Source: Luzula sylvatica
Lineage: Eukaryota; Streptophyta; Magnoliopsida; Poales; Juncaceae
Assembly (NCBI GenBank): GCA_946800325.1
Contig: OX326958.1
Location: 4,908,001 to 4,972,000, forward strand
DNA: 64,000 nt
Reading direction: 5' to 3'
A model generated the notes under the pieces. It searched no databases. It was not told where the DNA came from and was given only the letters and a program-made list of their open reading frames with translations. Shown in pieces: positions 13,636 through 26,527 of the stretch (position 1 is its first letter; each line of letters begins with the position of its first letter). Made by a program: the position numbers and the translations under genes.

Positions 13636-14627
13636 TAATTTGTATCGTATCTTTCACTAGATAACTTTTCACCAAATTTCACAAACACTAAGAAAGTTTG
13701 TTTTTCGATTCAAAACAAGGTTTTAACGCTTTGAGGAGTTCAAATAACGTGTTTTTAGATAATTTGTATCGTATCTTTCACTAGATAACTTTTCACCAAA
13801 TTTCACAAACATTATGAAAGTTTGTTTTTCGATTCAAAACAAGATTTTAACGCTTTGAGGAGTTCAAATAACGTGTTTTCAGATCATTTATATCGTATCT
13901 TTTACTACATAACTTTTCACCAAATTTCACAAACACTAAGAAAATTTGTTTTTCTATTCAAAACAAGATTTTAACGCTTTGAGGAGTTCAAATAACGTGT
14001 TTTCAGATCAGTTGTATCGTATCTTTTACTACATAACTTTTCACCAAATTTCACAAACACTAAGAAAGTTTGTTTTTCGATTCAAAACAAGATTTTAAGG
14101 CTTTGAGGAGTTCAAATAACGTGTTTTTAGATCATTTGGATCGTATCTTTTACTACATAACTTTTCACCAAATTTCACAAACACTAAAAAAGTTTGTTTT
14201 TCGATTCAAAACAAGGTTTTAACGCTTTGAGGAGTTCAAATAACGTGTTTTTAGATCATTTGTATCGTATCTTTCACTAGATAACTTTTCACCAAATTTC
14301 ACAAACACTATGAAAGTTTGTTTTTCGATTCAAAACAAGATTTTAACGCTTTGAGGAGGTCAAATAACGTGTTTTTAGATCATTTGTATCACATCTTTTA
14401 CTACATAACTTTTCACCAAATTTCACAAACACTAAGAAAGTTTGTTTTTCGATTCAAAACAATGATTTAACGCTTAGAGGAGTTCAAATAACGTGTTTTT
14501 AGATCATTTGTATCGTATCTTTTACTACATAACTTTTCACCAAATTTCACAAACACTAAGAAAGTTTGTTTTTCTATTCAAAACAAGATTTTAACGCTTT
14601 GAGGAGTTCAAATAACGTGTTTTTAGA
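13636..14627. repeat. Family-L block, copy 3 (8 monomers)
   Basis: Starts 40 monomers minus 3 bases after copy 2; the 3-base loss near 12,390 accounts for the offset. The order matches copy 2, with a private CTAAAAAAG in the TTTGGATCG monomer (near 14,186). After 14,627 it joins a CACGTACAC monomer instead of the AAATTTTG/AAAGCTTTG monomer that follows copies 2, 4, 5 and 6, so a rearrangement junction lies at about 14,628-14,680. Confidence 0.9.
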
Positions 14628-17035
14628 TCATTTGTATCGTATCTTTTACTACATAACTTTTCACCAAATTTCACGTACACTAAGAAAGTTTGTTTTTCGA
14701 TTCAAACCAAGATTTTAACGCTTTGAGGAGTTCAAATAACGTGTTTTTAGATCATTTGTATCGTATCTTTTACTACATAACTTTTCACCAAATTTCACAA
14801 ACACTAAGAAAGTTTGTTTTTCGATTCAAAACAAGATTTTAACGCTTTGAGGAGTTCAAATAACGTGTTTTTAGATCATTTGTATCGTATCTTTTACTAC
14901 ATAACTTTTCATCAAATTTTACAATCACTAAGAAAGTTTGTTTTTCGATTCAAAACAAGATTTTAACGCTTTGAGGAGTTCAAATAATGTGTTTTCAGAT
15001 CATTTGTATCGTATCTTTTACTACATAACTTTTCACCAAATTTCACAAACACTAAGAAATTTTGTTTTTCGATTCAAAACAAGATTTTAAAGCTTTGAGG
15101 AGTTCAAATAACGTGTTTTGAGATCATTTGTATCGTATCTTTTACTACATAACTTTTCACCAAATTTTACAATCACTAAGAAAGTTTGTTTTTCGATTCA
15201 AAACAAGATTTTAACGCTTTGAGGAGTTCAAATAACGTGTTTTCAGATCATTTGTATCGTATCTTTTACTACATAACTTTTCACCAAATTTCACAAACAC
15301 TAAGAAAGTTTGTTTTTCTATTCAACACAAGATTTTAACGCTTTGAGGAGTTCAAATAACGTGTTTTTAGATCAGTTGTATCGTATCTTTTACTACATAA
15401 CTTTTCACCAAATTTCACAAACACTAAGAAAGTTTGTTTTTCGATTCAAACCAAGATTTTAACGCTTTGAGGAGTTCAAATAACGTGTTTTTAGATCAGT
15501 TGTATCGTATCTTTTACTACATAACTTTTCACCAAATTTCACAAACACTAAGAAAGTTTGTTTTTCGATTCAAACCAAGATTTTAACGCTTTGAGGAGTT
15601 CAAATAACGTGTTTTTAGATCATTTGTGTCGTATCTTTTACTAGATAACTTTTCACCAAATTTCACAAACACTAAGAAAGTTTGTTTTTCGATTCAAAAC
15701 AAAATTTTAACGCTTTGAGGAGTTCTATTAACTTGTTTTTAGATCATTTGTATCCTATCTTTTACTACATAACTTTTCACCAAATTTTACAAACACTAAG
15801 AAAGTTTGTTTTTCGATTCAAAACAAGATTTTAACGCTTTGAGGAGTTCAAATAACGTGTTTTTAGATCAGTTGTATCGTATCTTTTACTACATAACTTT
15901 TCACCAAATTTCACGTACACTAAGAAAGTTTGTTTTTCGATTCAAACCAAGATTTTAACGCTTTGAGGAGTTCAAATAACGTGTTTTTAGATCATTTGTA
16001 TCGTATCTTTTACTACATAACTTTTCACCAAATTTCACAAACACTAAGAAAGTTTGTTTTTCGATTCAAAACAAGATTTTAACGCTTTGAGGAGTTCAAA
16101 TAACGTGTTTTTAGATCATTTGTATCGTATCTTTTACTACATAACTTTTCATCAAATTTTACAATCACTAAGAAAGTTTGTTTTTCGATTCAAAACAAGA
16201 TTTTAACGCTTTGAGGAGTTCAAATAATGTGTTTTCAGATCATTTGTATCGTATCTTTTACTACATAACTTTTCACCAAATTTCACATACACTAAGAAAT
16301 TTTGTTTTTCTATTCAAAACAAGATTTTAACGCTTTGAGGAGTTCAAATAACGTGTTTTTAGATCGTTTGTATCGTATCTTTTACTACATAACTTTTCAC
16401 CAAATTTCACAAACACTAAGAAAGTTCGTTTTTCGATTCAAAACAAGATTTTAACGCTTTGAGGAGTTCAAATAACGTGTTTTCAGATCATTTATATCGT
16501 ATCTTTTACTACATAACTTTTCACCAAATTTCACAAACACTAAGAAAGTTTGTTTTTCTATTCAAAACAAGATTTTAACGCTTTGAGGAGTTCAAATAAC
16601 GTGTTTTTAGATCAGTTGTATCGTATCTTTCACTACATAACTTTTCACCAAATTTCACAAACACTAAGAAAGTTTGTTTTTCGATTCAAAACAAGATTTT
16701 AACACTTTGAGGAGTTCGAATAACGTGTTTTTAGATCATTTGTATCACATCTTTTACTACATAACTTTTCACCAAATTTTACAATCACTAAGAAAATTTG
16801 TTTTTCGATTCAAAACAAGATTTTAACGCTTTGAGTAGTTCAAATAACGGGTTTACAGATCATTTGTATCGTATCTTTTACTACATAACTTTTCACCAAA
16901 TTTCACAAACACTAACAAAGTTTGTTTTTCGATTCAAACCAAGATTTTAACGCTTTGAGGAGTTCAAATAACGTGTTTTGAGATCATTTGTATCGTTTCT
17001 TTAACTACATAACTTTTCACCAAATTTCACAAACA

Positions 17036-19017
17036 CTAAAAAAGTTTGTTTTTCTATTCAAAACAAGCTTTTAACGCTTTGAGGAGTTCAAATAACGTGT
17101 TAGATCATTTGTATCGTATCTTTTACAACATAACTTTTCACCAAATTTCACAAACACTAAGAAAGTTTGTTTTTCGATTCAAAACAAGATTTTAACGCTT
17201 TGAGGAGTTCAAATAACGTGTTTTTAGATCAGTTGTATCGTATCTTTTACTACATAACTTTTCACCAAATTTCACAAACACTAAGAAAGTTTGTTTTTCG
17301 ATTCAAACCAAGATTTTAACGCTTTGAGGAGTTCAAATAACGTGTTTTTAGATCATTTGTGTCGTATCTTTTACTAGATAACTTTTCACCAAATTTCACA
17401 AACACTAAGAAAGTTTGTTTTTCTATTCAACACAAGATTTTAACGCTTTGAGGAGTTCAAATAACGTGTTTTTAGATCAGTTGTATCGTATCTTTTACTA
17501 CATAACTTTTCACCAAATTTCACAAACACTAAGAAAGTTTGTTTTTCGATTCAAACCAAGATTTTAACGCTTTGAGGAGTTCAAATAACGTGTTTTTAGA
17601 TCATTTGTATCGTATCTTTTACTACATAACTTTTCACCAAATTTCACAAACACTAAGAAAGTTTGTTTTTCGATTCAAAAAAAGATTTTAACGCTTTGAG
17701 GAGTTCAAATAACGTGTTTTTAGATCATTTGTATCGTATCTTTTACTACATAACTTTTCATCAAATTTTACAATCACTAAGAAAGTTTGTTTTTCGATTC
17801 AAAACAAGATTTTAACGCTTTGAGGAGTTCAAATAACGTGTTTTCAGATCATTTGTATCGTATCTTTTACTACATAACTTTTCACCAAATTTCACAAACA
17901 CTAACAAAGTTTGTTTTTCGATTCAAACCAAGATTTTAACGCTTTGAGGAGTTCAAATAACGTGTTTTGAGATCATTTGTATCGTGTCTTTTACTACATA
18001 ACTTTTCACCAAATTTCACAAACACTAACAAAGTTTGTTTTTCTATTCAAAACAAGCTTTTAACGCTTTGAGGAGTTCAAATAACGTGTTTTTAGATCAT
18101 TTGTTTCGTATCTTTTACAACATAACTTTTCACCAAATTTCACAAACACTAAGAAAGTTTGTTTTTCGATTCAAAACAAGATTTTAACGCTTTGAGGAGT
18201 TCAAATAACGTGTTTTCAGATCAGTTGTATCGTATCTTTTACTACATAACTTTTCACCAAATTTCACAAACACTAAGAAAGTTTGTTTTTCGATTCAAAC
18301 CAAGATTTTAACGCTTTGAGGAGTTCAAATAACGTGTTTTTAGATCATTTGTGTCGTATCTTTTACTAGATAACTTTTCACCAAATTTCACAAACACTAA
18401 GAAAGTTTGTTTTTCGATTCAAAACAAGATTTTAACGCTTTGAGGAGTTCTATTAACTTGTTTTTAGATCATTTGTATCCTATCTTTTACTACATAACTT
18501 TTCACCAAATTTTACAAACACTAAGAAAGTTTGTTTTTCGATTCAAAACAAGATTTTAACGCTTTGAGGAGTTCAAATAACGTGTTTTTAGATCAGTTGT
18601 ATCGTATCTTTTACTACATAACTTTTCACCAAAATTTCACGTACACTAAGAAAGTTTGTTTTTCGATTCAAACCAAGATTTTAACGCTTTGAGGAGTTCA
18701 AATAACGTGTTTTTAGATCATTTGTATCGTATATTTTACTACATAACTTTTCACCAAATTTCACAAACACTAAGAAAGTTTGTTTTTCGATTCAAAACAA
18801 GATTTTAACGCTTTGAGGAGTTCAAATAACGTGTTTTTAGATCATTTGTATCGTATCTTTTACTACATAACTTTTCATCAAATTTTACAATCACTAAGAA
18901 AGTTTGTTTTTCGATTCAAAACAAGATTTTAACGCTTTGAGGAGTTCAAATAACGTGTTTCCAGATCATTTGTATCGTATCTTTTACTACATAACTTTTC
19001 ACCAAATTTCACAAACA
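17036..19017. repeat. 16-monomer higher-order unit (1,982 bp), copy 1
   Basis: Begins inside a monomer at CTAAAAAAG and includes the 3-base loss in the terminal T run (about 17,099) and the CCAAAATTT gain (about 18,630). The same sequence restarts at 19,018, so the net length is 16 monomers minus 2 bases. The unit boundary can slide within the homology, so the ends are approximate. One visible difference from copy 2 is TTTTCAGATCAGTTG near 18,217, where copy 2 has TTTTTAGATCAGTTG. Confidence 0.88.
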
Positions 19018-20999
19018 CTAAAAAAGTTTGTTTTTCTATTCAAAACAAGCTTTTAACGCTTTGAGGAGTTCAAATAACGTGTTAGATCATTTGTATCGTA
19101 TCTTTTACAACATAACTTTTCACCAAATTTCACAAACACTAAGAAAGTTTGTTTTTCGATTCAAAACAAGATTTTAACGCTTTGAGGAGTTCAAATAACG
19201 TGTTTTTAGATCAGTTGTATCGTATCTTTTACTACATAACTTTTCACCAAATTTCACAAACACTAAGAAAGTTTGTTTTTCGATTCAAACCAAGATTTTA
19301 ACGCTTTGAGGAGTTCAAATAACGTGTTTTTAGATCATTTGTGTCGTATCTTTTACTAGATAACTTTTCACCAAATTTCACAAACACTAAGAAAGTTTGT
19401 TTTTCTATTCAACACAAGATTTTAACGCTTTGAGGAGTTCAAATAACGTGTTTTTAGATCAGTTGTATCGTATCTTTTACTACATAACTTTTCACCAAAT
19501 TTCACAAACACTAAGAAAGTTTGTTTTTCGATTCAAACCAAGATTTTAACGCTTTGAGGAGTTCAAATAACGTGTTTTTAGATCATTTGTATCGTATCTT
19601 TTACTACATAACTTTTCACCAAATTTCACAAACACTAAGAAAGTTTGTTTTTCGATTCAAAAAAAGATTTTAACGCTTTGAGGAGTTCAAATAACGTGTT
19701 TTTAGATCATTTGTATCGTATCTTTTACTACATAACTTTTCATCAAATTTTACAATCACTAAGAAAGTTTGTTTTTCGATTCAAAACAAGATTTTAACGC
19801 TTTGAGGAGTTCAAATAACGTGTTTTCAGATCATTTGTATCGTATCTTTTACTACATAACTTTTCACCAAATTTCACAAACACTAACAAAGTTTGTTTTT
19901 CGATTCAAACCAAGATTTTAACGCTTTGAGGAGTTCAAATAACGTGTTTTGAGATCATTTGTATCGTGTCTTTTACTACATAACTTTTCACCAAATTTCA
20001 CAAACACTAACAAAGTTTGTTTTTCTATTCAAAACAAGCTTTTAACGCTTTGAGGAGTTCAAATAACGTGTTTTTAGATCATTTGTTTCGTATCTTTTAC
20101 AACATAACTTTTCACCAAATTTCACAAACACTAAGAAAGTTTGTTTTTCGATTCAAAACAAGATTTTAACGCTTTGAGGAGTTCAAATAACGTGTTTTTA
20201 GATCAGTTGTATCGTATCTTTTACTACATAACTTTTCACCAAATTTCACAAACACTAAGAAAGTTTGTTTTTCGATTCAAACCAAGATTTTAACGCTTTG
20301 AGGAGTTCAAATAACGTGTTTTTAGATCATTTGTGTCGTATCTTTTACTAGATAACTTTTCACCAAATTTCACAAACACTAAGAAAGTTTGTTTTTCGAT
20401 TCAAAACAAGATTTTAACGCTTTGAGGAGTTCTATTAACTTGTTTTTAGATCATTTGTATCCTATCTTTTACTACATAACTTTTCACCAAATTTTACAAA
20501 CACTAAGAAAGTTTGTTTTTCGATTCAAAACAAGATTTTAACGCTTTGAGGAGTTCAAATAACGTGTTTTTAGATCAGTTGTATCGTATCTTTTACTACA
20601 TAACTTTTCACCAAAATTTCACGTACACTAAGAAAGTTTGTTTTTCGATTCAAACCAAGATTTTAACGCTTTGAGGAGTTCAAATAACGTGTTTTTAGAT
20701 CATTTGTATCGTATATTTTACTACATAACTTTTCACCAAATTTCACAAACACTAAGAAAGTTTGTTTTTCGATTCAAAACAAGATTTTAACGCTTTGAGG
20801 AGTTCAAATAACGTGTTTTTAGATCATTTGTATCGTATCTTTTACTACATAACTTTTCATCAAATTTTACAATCACTAAGAAAGTTTGTTTTTCGATTCA
20901 AAACAAGATTTTAACGCTTTGAGGAGTTCAAATAACGTGTTTCCAGATCATTTGTATCGTATCTTTTACTACATAACTTTTCACCAAATTTCACAAACA
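19018..20999. repeat. 16-monomer higher-order unit (1,982 bp), copy 2
   Basis: Direct repeat of 17,036-19,017, carrying the same 3-base loss (about 19,081) and the same CCAAAATTT gain (about 20,612). The joining monomer has the start of one variant (CGTATCTTTTAC) and the CTAAAAAAG/CAAGCTTTT end of another. In copy 1 that end follows CGTTTCTTTAAC, so the duplication was made by crossover inside a monomer. Family-L copy 4 follows. Confidence 0.88.
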
Positions 21000-21071
21000 C
21001 TAAGAAAGTTTGTTTTTCGATTCAAAACAAGATTTTAACGCTTTGAGGAGTTCAAATAACGTGTTTTTAGA

Positions 21072-22063
21072 TAATTTGTATCGTATCTTTCACTAGATAA
21101 CTTTTCACCAAATTTCACAAACACTAAGAAAGTTTGTTTTTCGATTCAAAACAAGGTTTTAACGCTTTGAGGAGTTCAAATAACGAGTTTTTAGATAATT
21201 TGTATCGTATCTTTCACTAGATAACTTTTCACCAAATTTCACAAACATTATGAAAGTTTGTTTTTCGATTCAAAACAAGATTTTAACGCTTTGAGGAGTT
21301 CAAATAACGTGTTTTCAGATCATTTATATCGTATCTTTTACTACATAACTTTTCACCAAATTTCACAAACACTAAGAAAATTTGTTTTTCTATTCAAAAC
21401 AAGATTTTAACGCTTTGAGGAGTTCAAATAACGTGTTTTCAGATCAGTTGTATCGTATCTTTTACTACATAACTTTTCACCAAATTTCACAAACACTAAG
21501 AAAGTTTGTTTTTCGATTCAAAACAAGATTTTAAGGCTTTGAGGAGTTCAAATAACGTGTTTTTAGATCATTTGGATCGTATCTTTTACTACATAACTTT
21601 TCACCAAATTTCACAAACACTAAGAAAGTTTGTTTTTCGATTCAAAACAAGGTTTTAACGCTTTGAGGAGTTCAAATAACGTGTTTTTAGATCATTTGTA
21701 TCGTATCTTTCACTAGATAACTTTTCACCAAATTTCACAAACACTATGAAAGTTTGTTTTTCGATTCAAAACAAGATTTTAACGCTTTGAGGAGGTCAAA
21801 TAACGTGTTTTTAGATCATTTGTATCACATCTTTTACTACATAACTTTTCACCAAATTTCACAAACACTAAGAAAGTTTGTTTTTCGATTCAAAACAATG
21901 ATTTAACGCTTAGAGGAGTTCAAATAACGTGTTTTTAGATCATTTGTATCGTATCTTTTACTACATAACTTTTCACCAAATTTCACAAACACTAAGAAAG
22001 TTTGTTTTTCTATTCAAAACAAGATTTTAACGCTTTGAGGAGTTCAAATAACGTGTTTTTAGA
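21072..22063. repeat. Family-L block, copy 4 (8 monomers)
   Basis: Starts 60 monomers minus 4 bases after copy 3; two 3-base losses and two 1-base gains lie between. Same order as copy 2. A private change is AACGAGTTTTTAG near 21,184 in place of AACGTGTTTTTAG. It is followed by the usual AAATTTTG/AAAGCTTTG monomer. Confidence 0.9.
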
Positions 22064-25000
22064 TCATTTGTATCGTATCTTTTACTACATAACTTTTCAC
22101 CAAATTTCACAAACACTAAGAAATTTTGTTTTTCGATTCAAAACAAGATTTTAAAGCTTTGAGGAGTTCAAATAACGTGTTTTGAGATCATTTGTATCGT
22201 ATCTTTTACTACATAACTTTTCACCAAATTTTACAATCACTAAGAAAGTTTGTTTTTCGATTCAAAACAAGATTTTAACGCTTTGAGGAGTTCAAATAAC
22301 GTGTTTTCAGATCATTTGTATCGTATCTTTTACTACATAACTTTTCACCAAATTTCACAAACACTAAGAAAGTTTGTTTTTCTATTCAACACAAGATTTT
22401 AACGCTTTGAGGAGTTCAAATAACGTGTTTTTAGATCAGTTGTATCGTATCTTTTACTACATAACTTTTCACCAAATTTCACAAACACTAAGAAAGTTTG
22501 TTTTTCGATTCAAACCAAGATTTTAACGCTTTGAGGAGTTCAAATAACGTGTTTTTAGATCATTTGTATCGTATCTTTTACTACATAACTTTTCACCAAA
22601 TTTCACAAACACTAAGAAAGTTTGTTTTTCGATTCAAAAAAAGATTTTAACGCTTTGAGGAGTTCAAATAACGTGTTTTTAGATCATTTGTATCGTATCT
22701 TTTACTACATAACTTTTCATCAAATTTTACAATCACTAAGAAAGTTTGTTTTTCGATTCAAAACATGATTTTAACGCTTTGAGGAGTTCAAATAACGTGT
22801 TTTCAGATCATTTGTATCGTATCTTTTACTACATAACTTTTCACCAAATTTCACAAACACTAACAAAGTTTGTTTTTCGATTCAAACCAAGATTTTAACG
22901 CTTTGAGGAGTTCAAATAACGTGTTTTGAGATCATTTGTATCGTGTCTTTTACTACATAACTTTTCACCAAATTTCACAAACACTAACAAAGTTTGTTTT
23001 TCTATTCAAAACAAGCTTTTAACGCTTTGAGGAGTTCAAATAACGTGTTTTTAGATCATTTGTATCGTATCTTTTACAACATAACTTTTCACCAAATTTC
23101 ACAAACACTAAGAAAGTTTGTTTTTCGATTCAAAACAAGATTTTAACGCTTTGAGGAGTTCAAATAACGTGTTTTTAGATCAGTTGTATCGTATCTTTTA
23201 CTACATAACTTTTCACCAAATTTCACAAACACTAAGAAAGTTTGTTTTTCGATTCAAACCAAGATTTTAACGCTTTGAGGAGTTCAAATAACGTGTTTTT
23301 AGATCATTTGTGTCGTATCTTTTACTAGATAACTTTTCACCAAATTTCACAAACACTAAGAAAGTTTGTTTTTCGATTCAAAACAAAATTTTAACGCTTT
23401 GAGGAGTTCTATTAACTTGTTTTTAGAACATTTGTATCCTATCTTTTACTACATAACTTTTCACCAAATTTTACAAACACTAAGAAAGTTTGTTTTTCGA
23501 TTCAAAACAAGATTTTAACGCTTTGAGGAGTTCAAATAACGTGTTTTTAGATCAGTTGTATCGTATCTTTTACTACATAACTTTTCACCAAATTTCACGT
23601 ACACTAAGAAAGTTTGTTTTTCGATTCAAACCAAGATTTTAACGCTTTGAGGAGTTCAAATAACGTGTTTTTAGATCATTTGTATCGTATCTTTTACTAC
23701 ATAACTTTTCACCAAATTTCACAAACACTAAGAAAGTTTGTTTTTCGATTCAAAACAAGATTTTAACGCTTTGAGGAGTTCAAATAACGTGTTTTTAGAT
23801 CATTTGTATCGTATCTTTTACTACATAACTTTTCATCAAATTTTACAATCACTAAGAAAGTTTGTTTTTCGATTCAAAACAAGATTTTAACGCTTTGAGG
23901 AGTTCAAATAATGTGTTTTCAGATCATTTGTATCGTATCTTTTACTACATAACTTTTCACCAAATTTCACATACACTAAGAAATTTTGTTTTTCTATTCA
24001 AAACAAGATTTTAACGCTTTGAGGAGTTCAAATAACGTGTTTTTAGATCGTTTGTATCGTATCTTTTACTACATAACTTTTCACCAAATTTCACAAACAC
24101 TAAGAAAGTTCGTTTTTCGATTCAAAACAAGATTTTAACGCTTTGAGGAGTTCAAATAACGTGTTTTCAGATCATTTATATCGTATCTTTTACTACATAA
24201 CTTTTCACCAAATTTCACAAACACTAAGAAAGTTTGTTTTTCTATTCAAAACAAGATTTTAACGCTTTGAGGAGTTCAAATAACGTGTTTTTAGATCAGT
24301 TGTATCGTATCTTTCACTACATAACTTTTCACCAAATTTCACAAACACTAAGAAAGTTTGTTTTTCGATTCAAAACAAGATTTTAACACTTTGAGGAGTT
24401 CGAATAACGTGTTTTTAGATCATTTGTATCACATCTTTTACTACATAACTTTTCACCAAATTTTACAATCACTAAGAAAATTTGTTTTTCGATTCAAAAC
24501 AAGATTTTAACGCTTTGAGGAGTTCAAATAACGGGTTTTCAGATCATTTGTATCGTATCTTTTACTACATAACTTTTCACCAAATTTCACAAACACTAAC
24601 AAAGTTTGTTTTTCGATTCAAACCAAGATTTTAACGCTTTGAGGAGTTCAAATAACGTGTTTTGAGATCATTTGTATCGTGTCTTTTACTACATAACTTT
24701 TCACCAAATTTCACAAACACTAAAAAAGTTTGTTTTTCTATTCAAAACAAGCTTTTAACGCTTTGAGGAGTTCAAATAACGTGTTTTTAGATCATTTGTA
24801 TCGTATCTTTTACAACATAACTTTTCACCAAATTTCACAAACACTAAGAAAGTTTGTTTTTCGATTCAAAACAAGATTTTAACGCTTTGAGGAGTTCAAA
24901 TAACGTGTTTTTAGATCAGTTGTATCGTATCTTTTACTACATAACTTTTCACCAAATTTCACAAACACTAAGAAAGTTTGTTTTTCGATTCAAACCTAGA

Positions 25001-25535
25001 TTTTAACGCTTAGAGGAGTTCAAATAACGTGTTTTTAGATCATTTGTGTCGTATCTTTTACTAGATAACTTTTCACCAAATTTCACAAACACTAAGAAAG
25101 TTTGTTTTTCGATTCAAAACAAGATTTTAACGCTTTGAGGAGTTCTATTAACTTGTTTTTAGATCATTTGTATCCTATCTTTTACTACATAACTTTTCAC
25201 CAAATTTCACGTACACTAAGAAAGTTTGTTTTTCGATTCAAACCAAGATTTTAACGCTTTGAGGAGTTCAAATAACGTGTTTTTAGATCATTTGTATCGT
25301 ATCTTTTACTACATAACTTTTCACCAAATTTCACATACACTAAGAAAGTTTGTTTTTCGATTCAAAACAAAATTTTAACGCTTTGAGGAGTTAAAATAAC
25401 GTGTTTTTAGATCGTTTGTATCGTATCTTTTACTACATAACTTTTCACCAAATTTCAGAAACACTAAGAAAGTTTGTTTTTCGATTCAAAACAAGATTTT
25501 AACGCTTTGAGGAGTTCAAATAACGTGTTTTTAGA

Positions 25536-26527
25536 TAATTTGTATCGTATCTTTCACTAGATAACTTTTCACCAAATTTCACAAACACTAAGAAAGTTTG
25601 TTTTTCGATTCAAAACAAGGTTTTAACGCTTTGAGGAGTTCAAATAACGTGTTTTTAGATAATTTGTATCGTATCTTTCACTAGATAACTTTTCACCAAA
25701 TTTCACAAACATTATGAAAGTTTGTTTTTCGATTCAAAACAAGATTTTAACGCTTTGAGGAGTTCAAATAACGTGTTTTCAGATCATTTATATCGTATCT
25801 TTTACTACATAACTTTTCACCAAATTTCACAAACACTAAGAAAATTTGTTTTTCTATTCAAAACAAGATTTTAACGCTTTGAGGAGTTCAAATAACGTGT
25901 TTTCAGATCAGTTGTATCGTATCTTTTACTACATAACTTTTCACCAAATTTCACAAACACTAAGAAAGTTTGTTTTTCGATTCAAAACAAGATTTTAAGG
26001 CTTTGAGGAGTTCAAATAACGTGTTTTTAGATCATTTGGATCGTATCTTTTACTACATAACTTTTCACCAAATTTCACAAACACTAAGAAAGTTTGTTTT
26101 TCGATTCAAAACAAGGTTTTAACGCTTTGAGGAGTTCAAATAACGTGTTTTTAGATCATTTGTATCGTATCTTTCACTAGATAACTTTTCACCAAATTTC
26201 ACAAACACTATGAAAGTTTGTTTTTCGATTCAAAACAAGATTTTAACGCTTTGAGGAGGTCAAATAACGTGTTTTTAGATCATTTGTATCACATCTTTTA
26301 CTACATAACTTTTCACCAAATTTCACAAACACTAAGAAAGTTTGTTTTTCGATTCAAAACAATGATTTAACGCTTAGAGGAGTTCAAATAACGTGTTTTT
26401 AGATCATTTGTATCGTATCTTTTACTACATAACTTTTCACCAAATTTCACAAACACTAAGAAAGTTTGTTTTTCTATTCAAAACAAGATTTTAACGCTTT
26501 GAGGAGTTCAAATAACGTGTTTTTAGA
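25536..26527. repeat. Family-L block, copy 5 (8 monomers)
   Basis: Starts exactly 36 monomers (4,464 bases) after copy 4, with the same monomer order and the same CATTATG and CAATGATTT states. It is followed by an AAATTTTG/AAAGCTTTG monomer and then one with the rare CTTTTCGCC change (26,686), which recurs 3,844 bases later at 30,530. Confidence 0.9.
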
